64,000 nt of DNA, from assembly GCF_002209565.1 (NCBI RefSeq), contig NZ_NJIH01000015.1, forward strand, positions 62,001 through 126,000, given 5' to 3'. Shown here in pieces: positions 57,066 to 64,000 of the stretch. Under the pieces are notes generated by a model. The model saw only the letters and a list, made by a program, of their open reading frames with translations, had not been told where the DNA came from and ran no database searches. This stretch comes from Candidimonas nitroreducens. Its GTDB lineage: Bacteria > Pseudomonadota > Gammaproteobacteria > Burkholderiales > Burkholderiaceae_B. The stretch's first letter is position 1; each line of letters begins with the position of its first letter. The translations under genes and the position numbers were made by a program.

Positions 57066-57118
57066 CCGCGCGTGCGACGGCTGCTTCCGAAGAGACGTTG
57101 TTTGCTATCCGCTATTCG

Positions 57119-58375
57119 CTATCCGCGGTAGCGTTCTATGGTCAGCCCTTCGATGTCGATTTCCGGCTTGCGGCCGCTGGCCAGATCCGACACGACCTTT
57201 GCGGTGCCGCAGGCCTGCGTCCATCCATTCGACCCATGTCCGCTGTTCAGCAGCAAGCCTTCCCGGCCCGACGGGCCGAGTATCGGCGGGCCGTCCGGCG
57301 TCATCGGCCGCAACCCGGCCCAGAAGCTGGCGTTCTCATAGTCTATGCCGTCCGGGAACAAGCCTCGCACCGTGCGAACCAGCAGCTTTTTGCGCTCGGG
57401 TTTCAGCGACAGGTCGTCGCCGATCAATTCTGCCATGCCGGCGGCACGGATCCTGTTGCCCAGCCGGGAGATCATGACCTTGCTGTGCTCGTCCATGACA
57501 GATACCGTCGGCGCCTGCGCGGCATCCGTCACCGTGGCCGTGATGGAATACCCTTTCAACGGGTAGACGGGCAGCTTGATGCCCAGCGGCGCAACAAGCG
57601 CGGGAGCCTGGTTGCCCATCGCTACCACCGTGACGTCGGCATTCAGCGGCCCCGCCGACGTCCTGGCGCCCGTGACGCGGCCCGCTGTGTGCAGCAGCTG
57701 CTCGACCCGGGTGGAGTAATGGAAGCGCACGCCTTGGCTTGCCAGCCATGCGGCCAGGGCCTGGCAGAAAGCGTGGCTGTCGCCCGAGGCATCGGCGGGC
57801 AGGTGCAGCGCGCCGGCCACCGCGACGCTGGCGCGCTTCAGCGCGGGCTCTATGGCAAGCGCGGCCTCGGAGTCCAGCATCTTGTGATCGATGCCCAGCT
57901 CGGCCAACGCGTTAGCCGCAATATTGCCCAATTTGCATTCGGCGTCCGTTTGGAACAATTGCAGCACGCCGTCCGCATGAAAGTCGAAGGCAATGGGCGT
58001 CTGTGCCATGAGTTCTTGCAGGCAGGCGTAGCTATAGTGCGCGACCCGCTGCATGCGCAGCTTGTTGACGCGGAACCGGGGTGCGTTGCACTCGCGCAGC
58101 CACTTGCGCGCCCAGCTCAGCCTGCGCAATTCCGGCCGCAGCGAAAAGCGCACCGGGGCGTCGGCCTGCATGACCATCTTCAGCACCTTGGCCGGCATGC
58201 CGGGCGCGGCCCAGGGCCCCGCGAAACTCGGACAGAGCCCGCCGGCATTGCCGAAGCTGGTCTCCATGCCCGCGCCCGTAAGGCGTTCGACGACCTCGAC
58301 TTCGTGGCCGTCACGGAACAAATAATAGGCGGTGGCGGTACCGACCACCCCCGCGCCAAGAACGAGGATCTTCAT
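57119..58375 (-). CDS. dadA: D-amino-acid dehydrogenase small subunit (DadA-like)
   Basis: 418 residues. FAD Rossmann loop VLGAGVVGTATAYYLFRDGH, then ETSFGNAGGLCPS, typical of DadA. C-terminal WAGLRPMTPDGPPILGPS and GHGSNGWTQACGTAKVVSDL complete the FAD site. It oxidises D-amino acids, mainly D-alanine, at the inner membrane. No alanine racemase is adjacent. Confidence 0.92.
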   Translation of the reverse strand: MKILVLGAGVVGTATAYYLFRDGHEVEVVERLTGAGMETSFGNAGGLCPSFAGPWAAPGMPAKVLKMVMQADAPVRFSLRPELRRLSWARKWLRECNAPRFRVNKLRMQRVAHYSYACLQELMAQTPIAFDFHADGVLQLFQTDAECKLGNIAANALAELGIDHKMLDSEAALAIEPALKRASVAVAGALHLPADASGDSHAFCQALAAWLASQGVRFHYSTRVEQLLHTAGRVTGARTSAGPLNADVTVVAMGNQAPALVAPLGIKLPVYPLKGYSITATVTDAAQAPTVSVMDEHSKVMISRLGNRIRAAGMAELIGDDLSLKPERKKLLVRTVRGLFPDGIDYENASFWAGLRPMTPDGPPILGPSGREGLLLNSGHGSNGWTQACGTAKVVSDLASGRKPEIDIEGLTIERYRG

Positions 58376-58788
58376 AGGCTAGACATAGTAACGATTTTTC
58401 AGGCGGGCAGGGCGCGAGCAAAGGCCGTGGCGCAATAGCGCCGCCTTCGAAAGACGGGATGCTGAGAGGACGCTTAAGCGTAAAAGACAACGGCGTGAAA
58501 TTTATTTCTTTGTAGGGCTGAAATCCACATCGCCGGGAAAGAATTTTCACCGGCAACAGGTGCTTTCCGGCCCGGATGTCTGCATGTTCGCAAGCGCCGA
58601 GTCGGGCTGGCTCCGTGAAACCCCGTCCGGCGCTTGCACCGGATCGGTTCTAAGTAGTAGCCCTTGCGGACATTCCGGGCGCGGTTCGCCGCTATTGGCC
58701 GCGCAACGCGCCATACTCGGCTCCATATATGCGAGACGGGTTCACGCGCCGACGTTGCGGTTCGCGCGAACTCGCAAAAGGAGAGCGG
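58376..58788. other. 413-bp gap between divergent dadA and comM
   Basis: No coding sequence or RNA gene could be recognised. The first ~150 bp is AT-richer with the sequence GAAATTTATTTC near 58498, a near-palindrome suggesting promoter/operator use. The rest is GC-rich. A strong ribosome site (AAAAGGAGAGCGG) marks comM. Confidence 0.4.
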
Positions 58789-60336
58789 ATGTCCCTGGCG
58801 GTATTGGCCAGCCGGGCCTTGTACGGACTGGAGGCGTTGCCGGTACGGGTCGAAGTACACGTGGGGCCTGGCCTGCCCGCCTTCAACGTGGTGGGGCTGC
58901 CCGATGCAGGCGTACGCGAAAGCCGCGAGCGCGTGCGTTCGGCCATTATCAGCAGCGGGCTGGAATTTCCGGCGGGGCGCATCACCGCGAACCTGGCGCC
59001 GGCCGACCTGCCGAAAGAATCGGGGCGCTTCGACCTGCCCATAGCGCTGGGTGTGCTGCTGGCTTCCGGGCAGGTGCAAGTGCCGGGCCGCCGCCGCGGC
59101 ACCAGCAGCGAACCCGACCTGGCCGGCTACGTCTTCGCCGGCGAACTGTCCCTGACCGGCGCCGTGGTGGAGGTGGGAGCGCCATTGGCCATCGCGCTGG
59201 CGGTGGCGCGCAGCGACCCGGCCTTGCGGCTGGTACTGCCTGCCGCCAGCGCGGGCGCCGCCGCCCGTGTGCCCGGGCTTACCGTGCTGGCCGCAAGCAC
59301 CTTGCAGGAAGTCGTGGCCCATTTTTCCGGACTGGCCCAATTGCCGCGCGCCGAACCCGAGATACCACCGCCTGCCCAAGACAGTGCGAGCCTCGCTTGC
59401 CTTTCCGAAGTGCGCGGCCAGCCCATGGCGCGCCGCGTGCTGGAAGTCGCAGCCGCTGGCGGCCACAGCCTGTTGATGTGCGGGCCCCCCGGCGCAGGAA
59501 AAAGCATGCTGGCGTATCGCCTGCCGGGCTTGCTGCCGCGCCTGACCAACATCCAGGCGCTGGAGGTCGCGGCGCTGGCCGGCATTGCCGGGGCCGCGCA
59601 ATCGGTCAGCGATACGCCGCCATTCAGGTCGCCGCACCATTCGGCGTCGGCGCCGGCCATCGTCGGCGGGGGCATGCACCCCAAACCGGGCGAAATCAGC
59701 ATGGCTCATCACGGCGTGCTGTTCCTGGACGAGCTGCCCGAATTCGAGCGCCGCGTGCTGGAATCCCTGCGCGAGCCCATGGAAACCGGCCGTGTCTCCA
59801 TCGCGCGCGCCTCGCGCACACTGGCTTTTCCGGCCTCGTTCCAATTGATCGCCGCCATGAATCCGTGTCCTTGCGGCTGGCTCGGACATGCCACCATGCG
59901 CTGCACCTGCAGCGTCGACCGCGTCGAGAAATACCGCGGCAAGCTGTCGGGGCCGCTGCTCGACCGCATCGACCTGCAGATCACGCTGCCGCCGGCCGAC
60001 GCCGCCTGGATGGACGCGCCGCCCGGCGAAGCCTCGGCCCCGGTGCGGGCTAGGGTGCAGCTGTGCCGCCAGCGCCAGATCGACCGGCAGGGCTACCCCA
60101 ATGCCCGCCTCGGCGTCACCGACCTGGATCGCCACTGCGTTCTGGATACCGCCGCCCGCAAGCTGTTGGGCCAGGCCATGTCGCGCTGGAGCTGGTCGGC
60201 GCGCGTGGCGCACCGCGTGCTGCGCGTGGCCCGTACGCTGGCCGACATGCAGGGCGCCGATGCCATCGGCGCCGCGCACATCGGCGAGGCCATACAGTAT
60301 CGACAGCCCTGGAGCCGCGCGCCGCGGGGCGGATGA
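58789..60336 (+). CDS. comM: Competence protein ComM / YifB-family Mg chelatase-like AAA ATPase
   Basis: 515 residues from ATG 58789, preceded by AAAAGGAGAGCGG; an in-frame ATG 20 codons upstream is rejected. The N-terminal Lon-like domain (LPVRVEVHVGPGLPAFNVVG) precedes an AAA core with Walker A GPPGAGKSM, Walker B LFLDELPEF and a Cys cluster NPCPCGWLGHATMRCTC. ComM is a helicase promoting branch migration in natural transformation. It usually neighbours ubiK in related genomes; here 32 kb separates them. Confidence 0.94.
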   Translation: MSLAVLASRALYGLEALPVRVEVHVGPGLPAFNVVGLPDAGVRESRERVRSAIISSGLEFPAGRITANLAPADLPKESGRFDLPIALGVLLASGQVQVPGRRRGTSSEPDLAGYVFAGELSLTGAVVEVGAPLAIALAVARSDPALRLVLPAASAGAAARVPGLTVLAASTLQEVVAHFSGLAQLPRAEPEIPPPAQDSASLACLSEVRGQPMARRVLEVAAAGGHSLLMCGPPGAGKSMLAYRLPGLLPRLTNIQALEVAALAGIAGAAQSVSDTPPFRSPHHSASAPAIVGGGMHPKPGEISMAHHGVLFLDELPEFERRVLESLREPMETGRVSIARASRTLAFPASFQLIAAMNPCPCGWLGHATMRCTCSVDRVEKYRGKLSGPLLDRIDLQITLPPADAAWMDAPPGEASAPVRARVQLCRQRQIDRQGYPNARLGVTDLDRHCVLDTAARKLLGQAMSRWSWSARVAHRVLRVARTLADMQGADAIGAAHIGEAIQYRQPWSRAPRGG

Positions 60337-60754
60337 TGCCGCAGCATGAGCCGATGTCGTTAGCTCTGGCCATCTCCACGAGAGAATAAAGCATGGCCGA
60401 ATTCTGAGGCTCATGGCGGTTGGCCATCGTGGCGGCACATGATTCTTATCCAGTATCACTGAGATAGAAAATTAGAAATTTCCATATTAGCGAAGGCTCG
60501 AGATAATACGGCCGGTAATGTGGCGCTGGACGGGGCGGCCCGCGTACTAGAGAAGGTCGAGCCTTATGTGGGTATATGAACGGGACGGGCGTGGGCGGGA
60601 TCTCCCACGGTTGGCGGCGTGCCTGGCTATCGCATTACGACAAAGAGGCCGGCGCTGTTATGTCCGATAGATAGCAGGCGCGCCGGATTTTTCGGGATAC
60701 TGCATTGAAAGAGCAATATCACCGCAATGGCAAGTCGTTACGGAGGATACATCG
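60337..60754. other. 418-bp gap between comM and Bug gene
   Basis: No ORF or RNA is recognisable. An AT-rich patch near 60455-60495 (GATAGAAAATTAGAAATTTCC) could be a promoter zone, and CGGAGGA precedes the Bug ATG as its ribosome site. The comM end carries no clear terminator. Confidence 0.4.
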
Positions 60755-61741
60755 ATGAACAGGCGCATGAACAGACGCCGTCTTTTGGGGAGCGCGGCAA
60801 GCATGTGGCTGGCGCTGGCGGCTGCCGGGCCCGCACAGGCCGAGCCCGCGTGGCCGAATAAGCCCATCACCTTGGTGGTGGCCTATCCGGCAGGCGGAAC
60901 TTCCGATCTGCTGGCGCGCATACTTTCTTCGCAGCTCAACAAACGCTTGGGGCAGCCGGTCATCGTGGAAAACCGGCCGGGCGCGGGGGGTACGATAGGC
61001 ACTGGCTACGTAAGCCATGCCGAGCCTGACGGGTATACGTTTCTTGTGGGCTCCAGCAGCCCCATTACGATTGCCGGCGCCTTGTATTCCAAGTTGAGCT
61101 ATAGCCCTACGCAAGGCTTTACCGACGTCTCGCCGCTGGCCGCGACGCCGTTTTTCCTTACTGTGAATGCCAAGACCAGCCTGCATTCGGTGAAAGACGT
61201 CATAGAGCAAGGCAAGTCCGGCAAGCTCAATTTCGGCTCGGCCGGGTCGGGCTCTCCCCAGCACATCCTGGGTGAGATGTTCAATGTCGCAACCCATACG
61301 CATATGCAGCATATCCCGTACAAAGGGTCGGGGCCCTTATTGACCGATCTGGTGGGCGGGCAGGTTCAGCTGGCTTTCGAAAGCCCGGTGGTGGTCATGC
61401 CCCAGGTAGAGACCGGCAAGCTGCGTGCGCTGGCGGTGGTCGGCGCCGAGCGCACTCCGCTGTTTCCGGACATTCCCACCTTGGACGAGCAGGGGGTGAA
61501 GGGTCTCGACGTCTTGCCCTGGTATGGATTGTTCGGGCCGGCACACTTGCCGGCGGCAATCACGAATCGCATGAATGCGGCAGTGCAAGACATCCTGCGC
61601 ATGCCGGACGTGCAGAGCAGCTTGCGCAAGCTCGGTGCGCAGACCCTTTTGATGAGCGCCGCGTCGTTCAAGAAAATGGTCGATCGTGACATCGATATCT
61701 GGGGCCGCGCGACGAAGGCCGCAGGCGCGAGGATCGATTGA
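60755..61741 (+). CDS. Bug/TctC-family tripartite tricarboxylate receptor
   Basis: 328 residues. Arg-rich start MNRRMNRRRLLGSAASMWLA, TAT-like, with cleavage near residue 30. Motifs: VVAYPAGGTSDLLARI, VIVENRPGAGGTIGT, EPDGYTFLVG, MQHIPYKGSGPLLTD and GKLRALAVVGAERT. A close match in layout to the other Bug proteins here. It is convergent with the RraA-like pair, which may still supply its substrate's enzymes. Confidence 0.92.
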   Translation: MNRRMNRRRLLGSAASMWLALAAAGPAQAEPAWPNKPITLVVAYPAGGTSDLLARILSSQLNKRLGQPVIVENRPGAGGTIGTGYVSHAEPDGYTFLVGSSSPITIAGALYSKLSYSPTQGFTDVSPLAATPFFLTVNAKTSLHSVKDVIEQGKSGKLNFGSAGSGSPQHILGEMFNVATHTHMQHIPYKGSGPLLTDLVGGQVQLAFESPVVVMPQVETGKLRALAVVGAERTPLFPDIPTLDEQGVKGLDVLPWYGLFGPAHLPAAITNRMNAAVQDILRMPDVQSSLRKLGAQTLLMSAASFKKMVDRDIDIWGRATKAAGARID

Positions 61742-61876
61742 TTGGGCTGCCGGCAGCATAGGGCGCAAACAGAAGACGGGCCAGCCCGCAGGCTTCGTGA
61801 AGCATAGCGCTGACGAGCTTGCGGGCTTGTTCCAGGAGTGCCGCGTCTTAGGCGGCGGCCGCGGCGGTGGCGGGCA

Positions 61877-62557
61877 TCATGCTTTTCTTTGTAGCGTGTG
61901 GTAGTTCAGTGCGGCTCGCGCCTCGCCTATGGTGGCGCCTTGCGCGATGCGTTCGCGGATCGCGGCTTCGACGGCTTCGATATGGCGGGCGGTTTCCGCA
62001 ACTTCGCGTGCGCGGGCACGCGGTACGATAATCACGCCGTTGGCGTCGGCCACCACGATGTCGCGCGCCGCGACCCTCACTGTGCCGATGGCTACGGTGG
62101 TATTTATCGATTCGACCTGGACGCGATCCTTGCCGGTGCGCATGTAGCGGCCCGCCGAGAACATGGGGTAGCCGTCGGCCAGCGCCTTGTTCACGTCCCG
62201 GCACACGCCGTCTATCACCGTGGCGGCGATGCCCCGCAGGCCGGCGTACTGGGTCATGATGTCTCCCCATACGGTGCAATCGGTACGGCCGTCATTGTCG
62301 ATTACGACGACATCGCCTGCAGCCACCTCGTCGATGAAGTCGCCCACGGTACCAGCCGGCACGCTCGCCGGCACGTATTTCACGGTATAGGCCGGGCCTA
62401 CGACCGGGCTCGGGTAATCGGCCAGCGGCATGATGCCAAGCGCTTGGCCATGCACACCGAGCTTGTCCATGGCGTCCGATACGCCGGGGGTGTCCAGGCC
62501 GGCAAACAGGGCGACCAGCTCCAGGTCTTCGGCGCTGGCTTGGCGGGGGTTTGTCAT
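61877..62557 (-). CDS. RraA-like aldolase/decarboxylase family, copy 1
   Basis: 226 residues. RraA/HMG-CHA aldolase fold: VVVIDNDGRTDCTVWGDIMT and the catalytic AATVIDGVCRDVNKA with Arg and Asp intact. Some members are 4-carboxy-4-hydroxy-2-oxoadipate aldolases or oxaloacetate decarboxylases; others inhibit RNase E. The conserved active site favours enzyme activity. It follows copy 2 with a 4-base overlap (ATGA), so both are made together. Confidence 0.87.
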   Translation of the reverse strand: MTNPRQASAEDLELVALFAGLDTPGVSDAMDKLGVHGQALGIMPLADYPSPVVGPAYTVKYVPASVPAGTVGDFIDEVAAGDVVVIDNDGRTDCTVWGDIMTQYAGLRGIAATVIDGVCRDVNKALADGYPMFSAGRYMRTGKDRVQVESINTTVAIGTVRVAARDIVVADANGVIIVPRARAREVAETARHIEAVEAAIRERIAQGATIGEARAALNYHTLQRKA

Positions 62558-63237
62558 GAAAGGTCTCCAGATTCAGGTGTACGGGTTCGAATAGCTTCGA
62601 ATTCTTTGTCATGCATGACTTGGGCCACGGAACGGCCGGCGCGCACCGCTGCGACCATGTCGTTCTGGCGGCGGGCGATACGTTCGCCAAGGTCGAGCAC
62701 CGCTTCAATATGGCCGGTGGGGACGAAAACCGTCCCGCAGCGATCCGCGATGACATAGTCGTCTTCCTGTACGGTGACGCCGGCCACCTGTATCGGCTTG
62801 CCGGAATCTACCTGGATGATCCGGTTGCGTGCGCTGACCATGGTGATGCCGCGGCCATAGACCGGATAGCCTATGGATTCGCTGCCTTCTATGTCGCGGC
62901 TCGCGCCGTCGATGATCGTGCCGCGGATATGCTTGACGTGGGCGGCATTGGCCAGAATGTCGCCCCAGCACGAGATGCCATTCACACCGCCGGCAATGAC
63001 CAGTACGCGATCGTCGGCGCTGACTGCCTCGATGACCGGCGAAATCAAATGCACGGTAGGCTGGGCATCGGTCTTGGGGCCGAGTTGGACGGTGCTGGCG
63101 CGCCCGACAATTTTGGGACAGCGCCACAGCGGGCGCAGGCCATAGGTGGCGCCGGGAAGGCCGAGGAAATCCAGGGCGTCGGAAACGGTGTTTGTGTCCA
63201 GCGCCGCGAGGCGATCGAGCAGGGATGGCTGAGCCAT
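62554..63237 (-). CDS. RraA-like aldolase/decarboxylase family, copy 2
   Basis: 227 residues from ATG 63237 (MAQPSLLDRLAALDTNTVS); the upstream in-frame ATG lies in the LysR promoter. Catalytic segments GVNGISCWGDILANAA and RGTIIDGASRDIEG carry the Arg-Asp pair. Clearly diverged from copy 1. First gene of the pair, divergent from a LysR gene. The two products may form a mixed oligomer or act on successive substrates; neither is proven. Confidence 0.87.
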   Translation of the reverse strand: MAQPSLLDRLAALDTNTVSDALDFLGLPGATYGLRPLWRCPKIVGRASTVQLGPKTDAQPTVHLISPVIEAVSADDRVLVIAGGVNGISCWGDILANAAHVKHIRGTIIDGASRDIEGSESIGYPVYGRGITMVSARNRIIQVDSGKPIQVAGVTVQEDDYVIADRCGTVFVPTGHIEAVLDLGERIARRQNDMVAAVRAGRSVAQVMHDKEFEAIRTRTPESGDLS

Positions 63238-63347
63238 AGACGTATAAATCCAGGAAAAAGACTTGTATTTTGTGGGCCTCAATCTGATATGTAAATTTCT
63301 ATAAAATTATTTGTGTAATATGAAATTTGAATGAGAGGGAGGGAACC

Positions 63348-64000
63348 ATGAGCACAATAGACTTCAGATTGATCCGCCAATTGTGGATGTTTCTTGCGGT
63401 AGCCGAAGAGCAGCATTTCGGCAGGGCGGCAACCCGGCTGGGCATGTCTCAACCGCCCTTGACCGGGCAAATCAAAGTGCTGGAACAGTCCCTGAAAATG
63501 CGTTTGTTCGAGCGCTCGCGCCGCGGCACGCAGCTGAGCGCGGCAGGGGCTGCAATATTGCCCGCGGTGCAGCAGTTTTCCAGCCAAGTCGAACATCTCG
63601 AGCGTGTGGTGCGCGAGGTGGCGAGAGGTCAATCGGGGGTGTTGCATGTGGGCGCCATTACCTCGGCGATGCTGGACACGGTGCCGCCGCTGCTCAACGC
63701 GCTAAGGCAGGCTCACCCCCATCTGACGGTTTTCGTGCGTGAAATCGACAGTGTGGAAGCGATTCCCGGCCTGGAGGCGGGGGATCTGGACATGGCTTTT
63801 GCCCGGGTCGACGGCGACATCGGCCCAGGTATCGCCACCTTGCCGCTGACTGAAGATCGCCTTGCAGTTGCCTTGCCCCGGGATCACGCCCTGGCAGGCT
63901 TGCAGCGTGTTCCGTTGAAATCTTTGGCGACAGAGCAACTGGTCATGTCCGCGCGACAGATCAGCCCTGTTTATTTCGATATGCTGGCTTCCATCTGCCG
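63348..64000 (+). CDS. LysR-family regulator, 3' end beyond window
   Basis: 217 codons are present from ATG 63348, after GAGGGAGGGaacc, and the frame stays open to the window edge. HTH FGRAATRLGMSQPPLTGQI and VLEQSLKMRLFERS are typical. It is divergent from the RraA-like pair across a 110-bp AT-rich gap and is its likely regulator. C-terminal part not seen. Confidence 0.9.
   Translation, partial: MSTIDFRLIRQLWMFLAVAEEQHFGRAATRLGMSQPPLTGQIKVLEQSLKMRLFERSRRGTQLSAAGAAILPAVQQFSSQVEHLERVVREVARGQSGVLHVGAITSAMLDTVPPLLNALRQAHPHLTVFVREIDSVEAIPGLEAGDLDMAFARVDGDIGPGIATLPLTEDRLAVALPRDHALAGLQRVPLKSLATEQLVMSARQISPVYFDMLASIC

Noticed and set aside
58474-60459. 661-codon antisense ORF opposite comM
   Set aside because: Shadow of the comM frame; no motifs.

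Overview
The window reads as chromosomal DNA of a high-GC betaproteobacterium, most likely Burkholderiales/Alcaligenaceae (Bordetella, Achromobacter or Pusillimonas-like). This rests on the leuD-leuB-asd-fimV-truA-trpF order, the gshB-EIIA-HPr-EI block beside amtB-glnK, a ubiK-type gene, and seven tripartite-tricarboxylate (Bug/TctC) receptors, a family greatly expanded in that group. There are no transposases, phage genes or CRISPR arrays.

Layout. 0-8.7 kb is a housekeeping block: leuD (partial), leuB, asd, a FimV-like protein, truA, trpF, an aspartoacylase-like hydrolase and a DsbC/DsbG-like protein. 8.7-17.1 kb is accessory: a Bug receptor with an enolase-superfamily enzyme and LysR regulator, tRNA-Val(GAC), a glyoxalase-like gene with a Bug receptor, a LysR/maleate isomerase pair and a GT25 glycosyltransferase. 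17.1-26.8 kb is core: thrS behind a probable threonine leader-peptide attenuator, infC with an AUC start, gshB, a regulatory PTS (EIIA-HPr-EI), amtB-glnK behind a sigma54 promoter, a small lipoprotein and ubiK. 26.8-58.8 kb mixes small catabolic cassettes (Bug/CoA-transferase/crotonase; sulfatase/Bug; LysR/DUF2848/amidase/Bug/M24 hydrolase; DapA-like/SDR/Bug) with recognisable core genes (kynA, purT, a polar amino-acid ABC transporter, a PLP beta-lyase, pntAA-pntAB-pntB, trxB, dadA). comM follows. The end carries a Bug receptor and two overlapping RraA-like genes divergent from a LysR gene that runs off the window.

How it works together. The accessory part repeats one design: a LysR regulator, one to three soluble enzymes and a secreted Bug binding protein, with no TctA/TctB membrane subunits anywhere in the window. 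The receptors would therefore have to share membrane components encoded elsewhere or serve as sensors. Core blocks show regulatory detail readable from sequence: leader-peptide attenuation for thrS, IF3 start-codon autoregulation for infC, sigma54 control of glnK-amtB, and one-base stop/start overlaps in the pnt operon and between the crotonase and CoA-transferase genes.

Limits: all functions come from reading translated sequence by eye. Substrates of the Bug cassettes, LysR effectors and weak promoters are inference.
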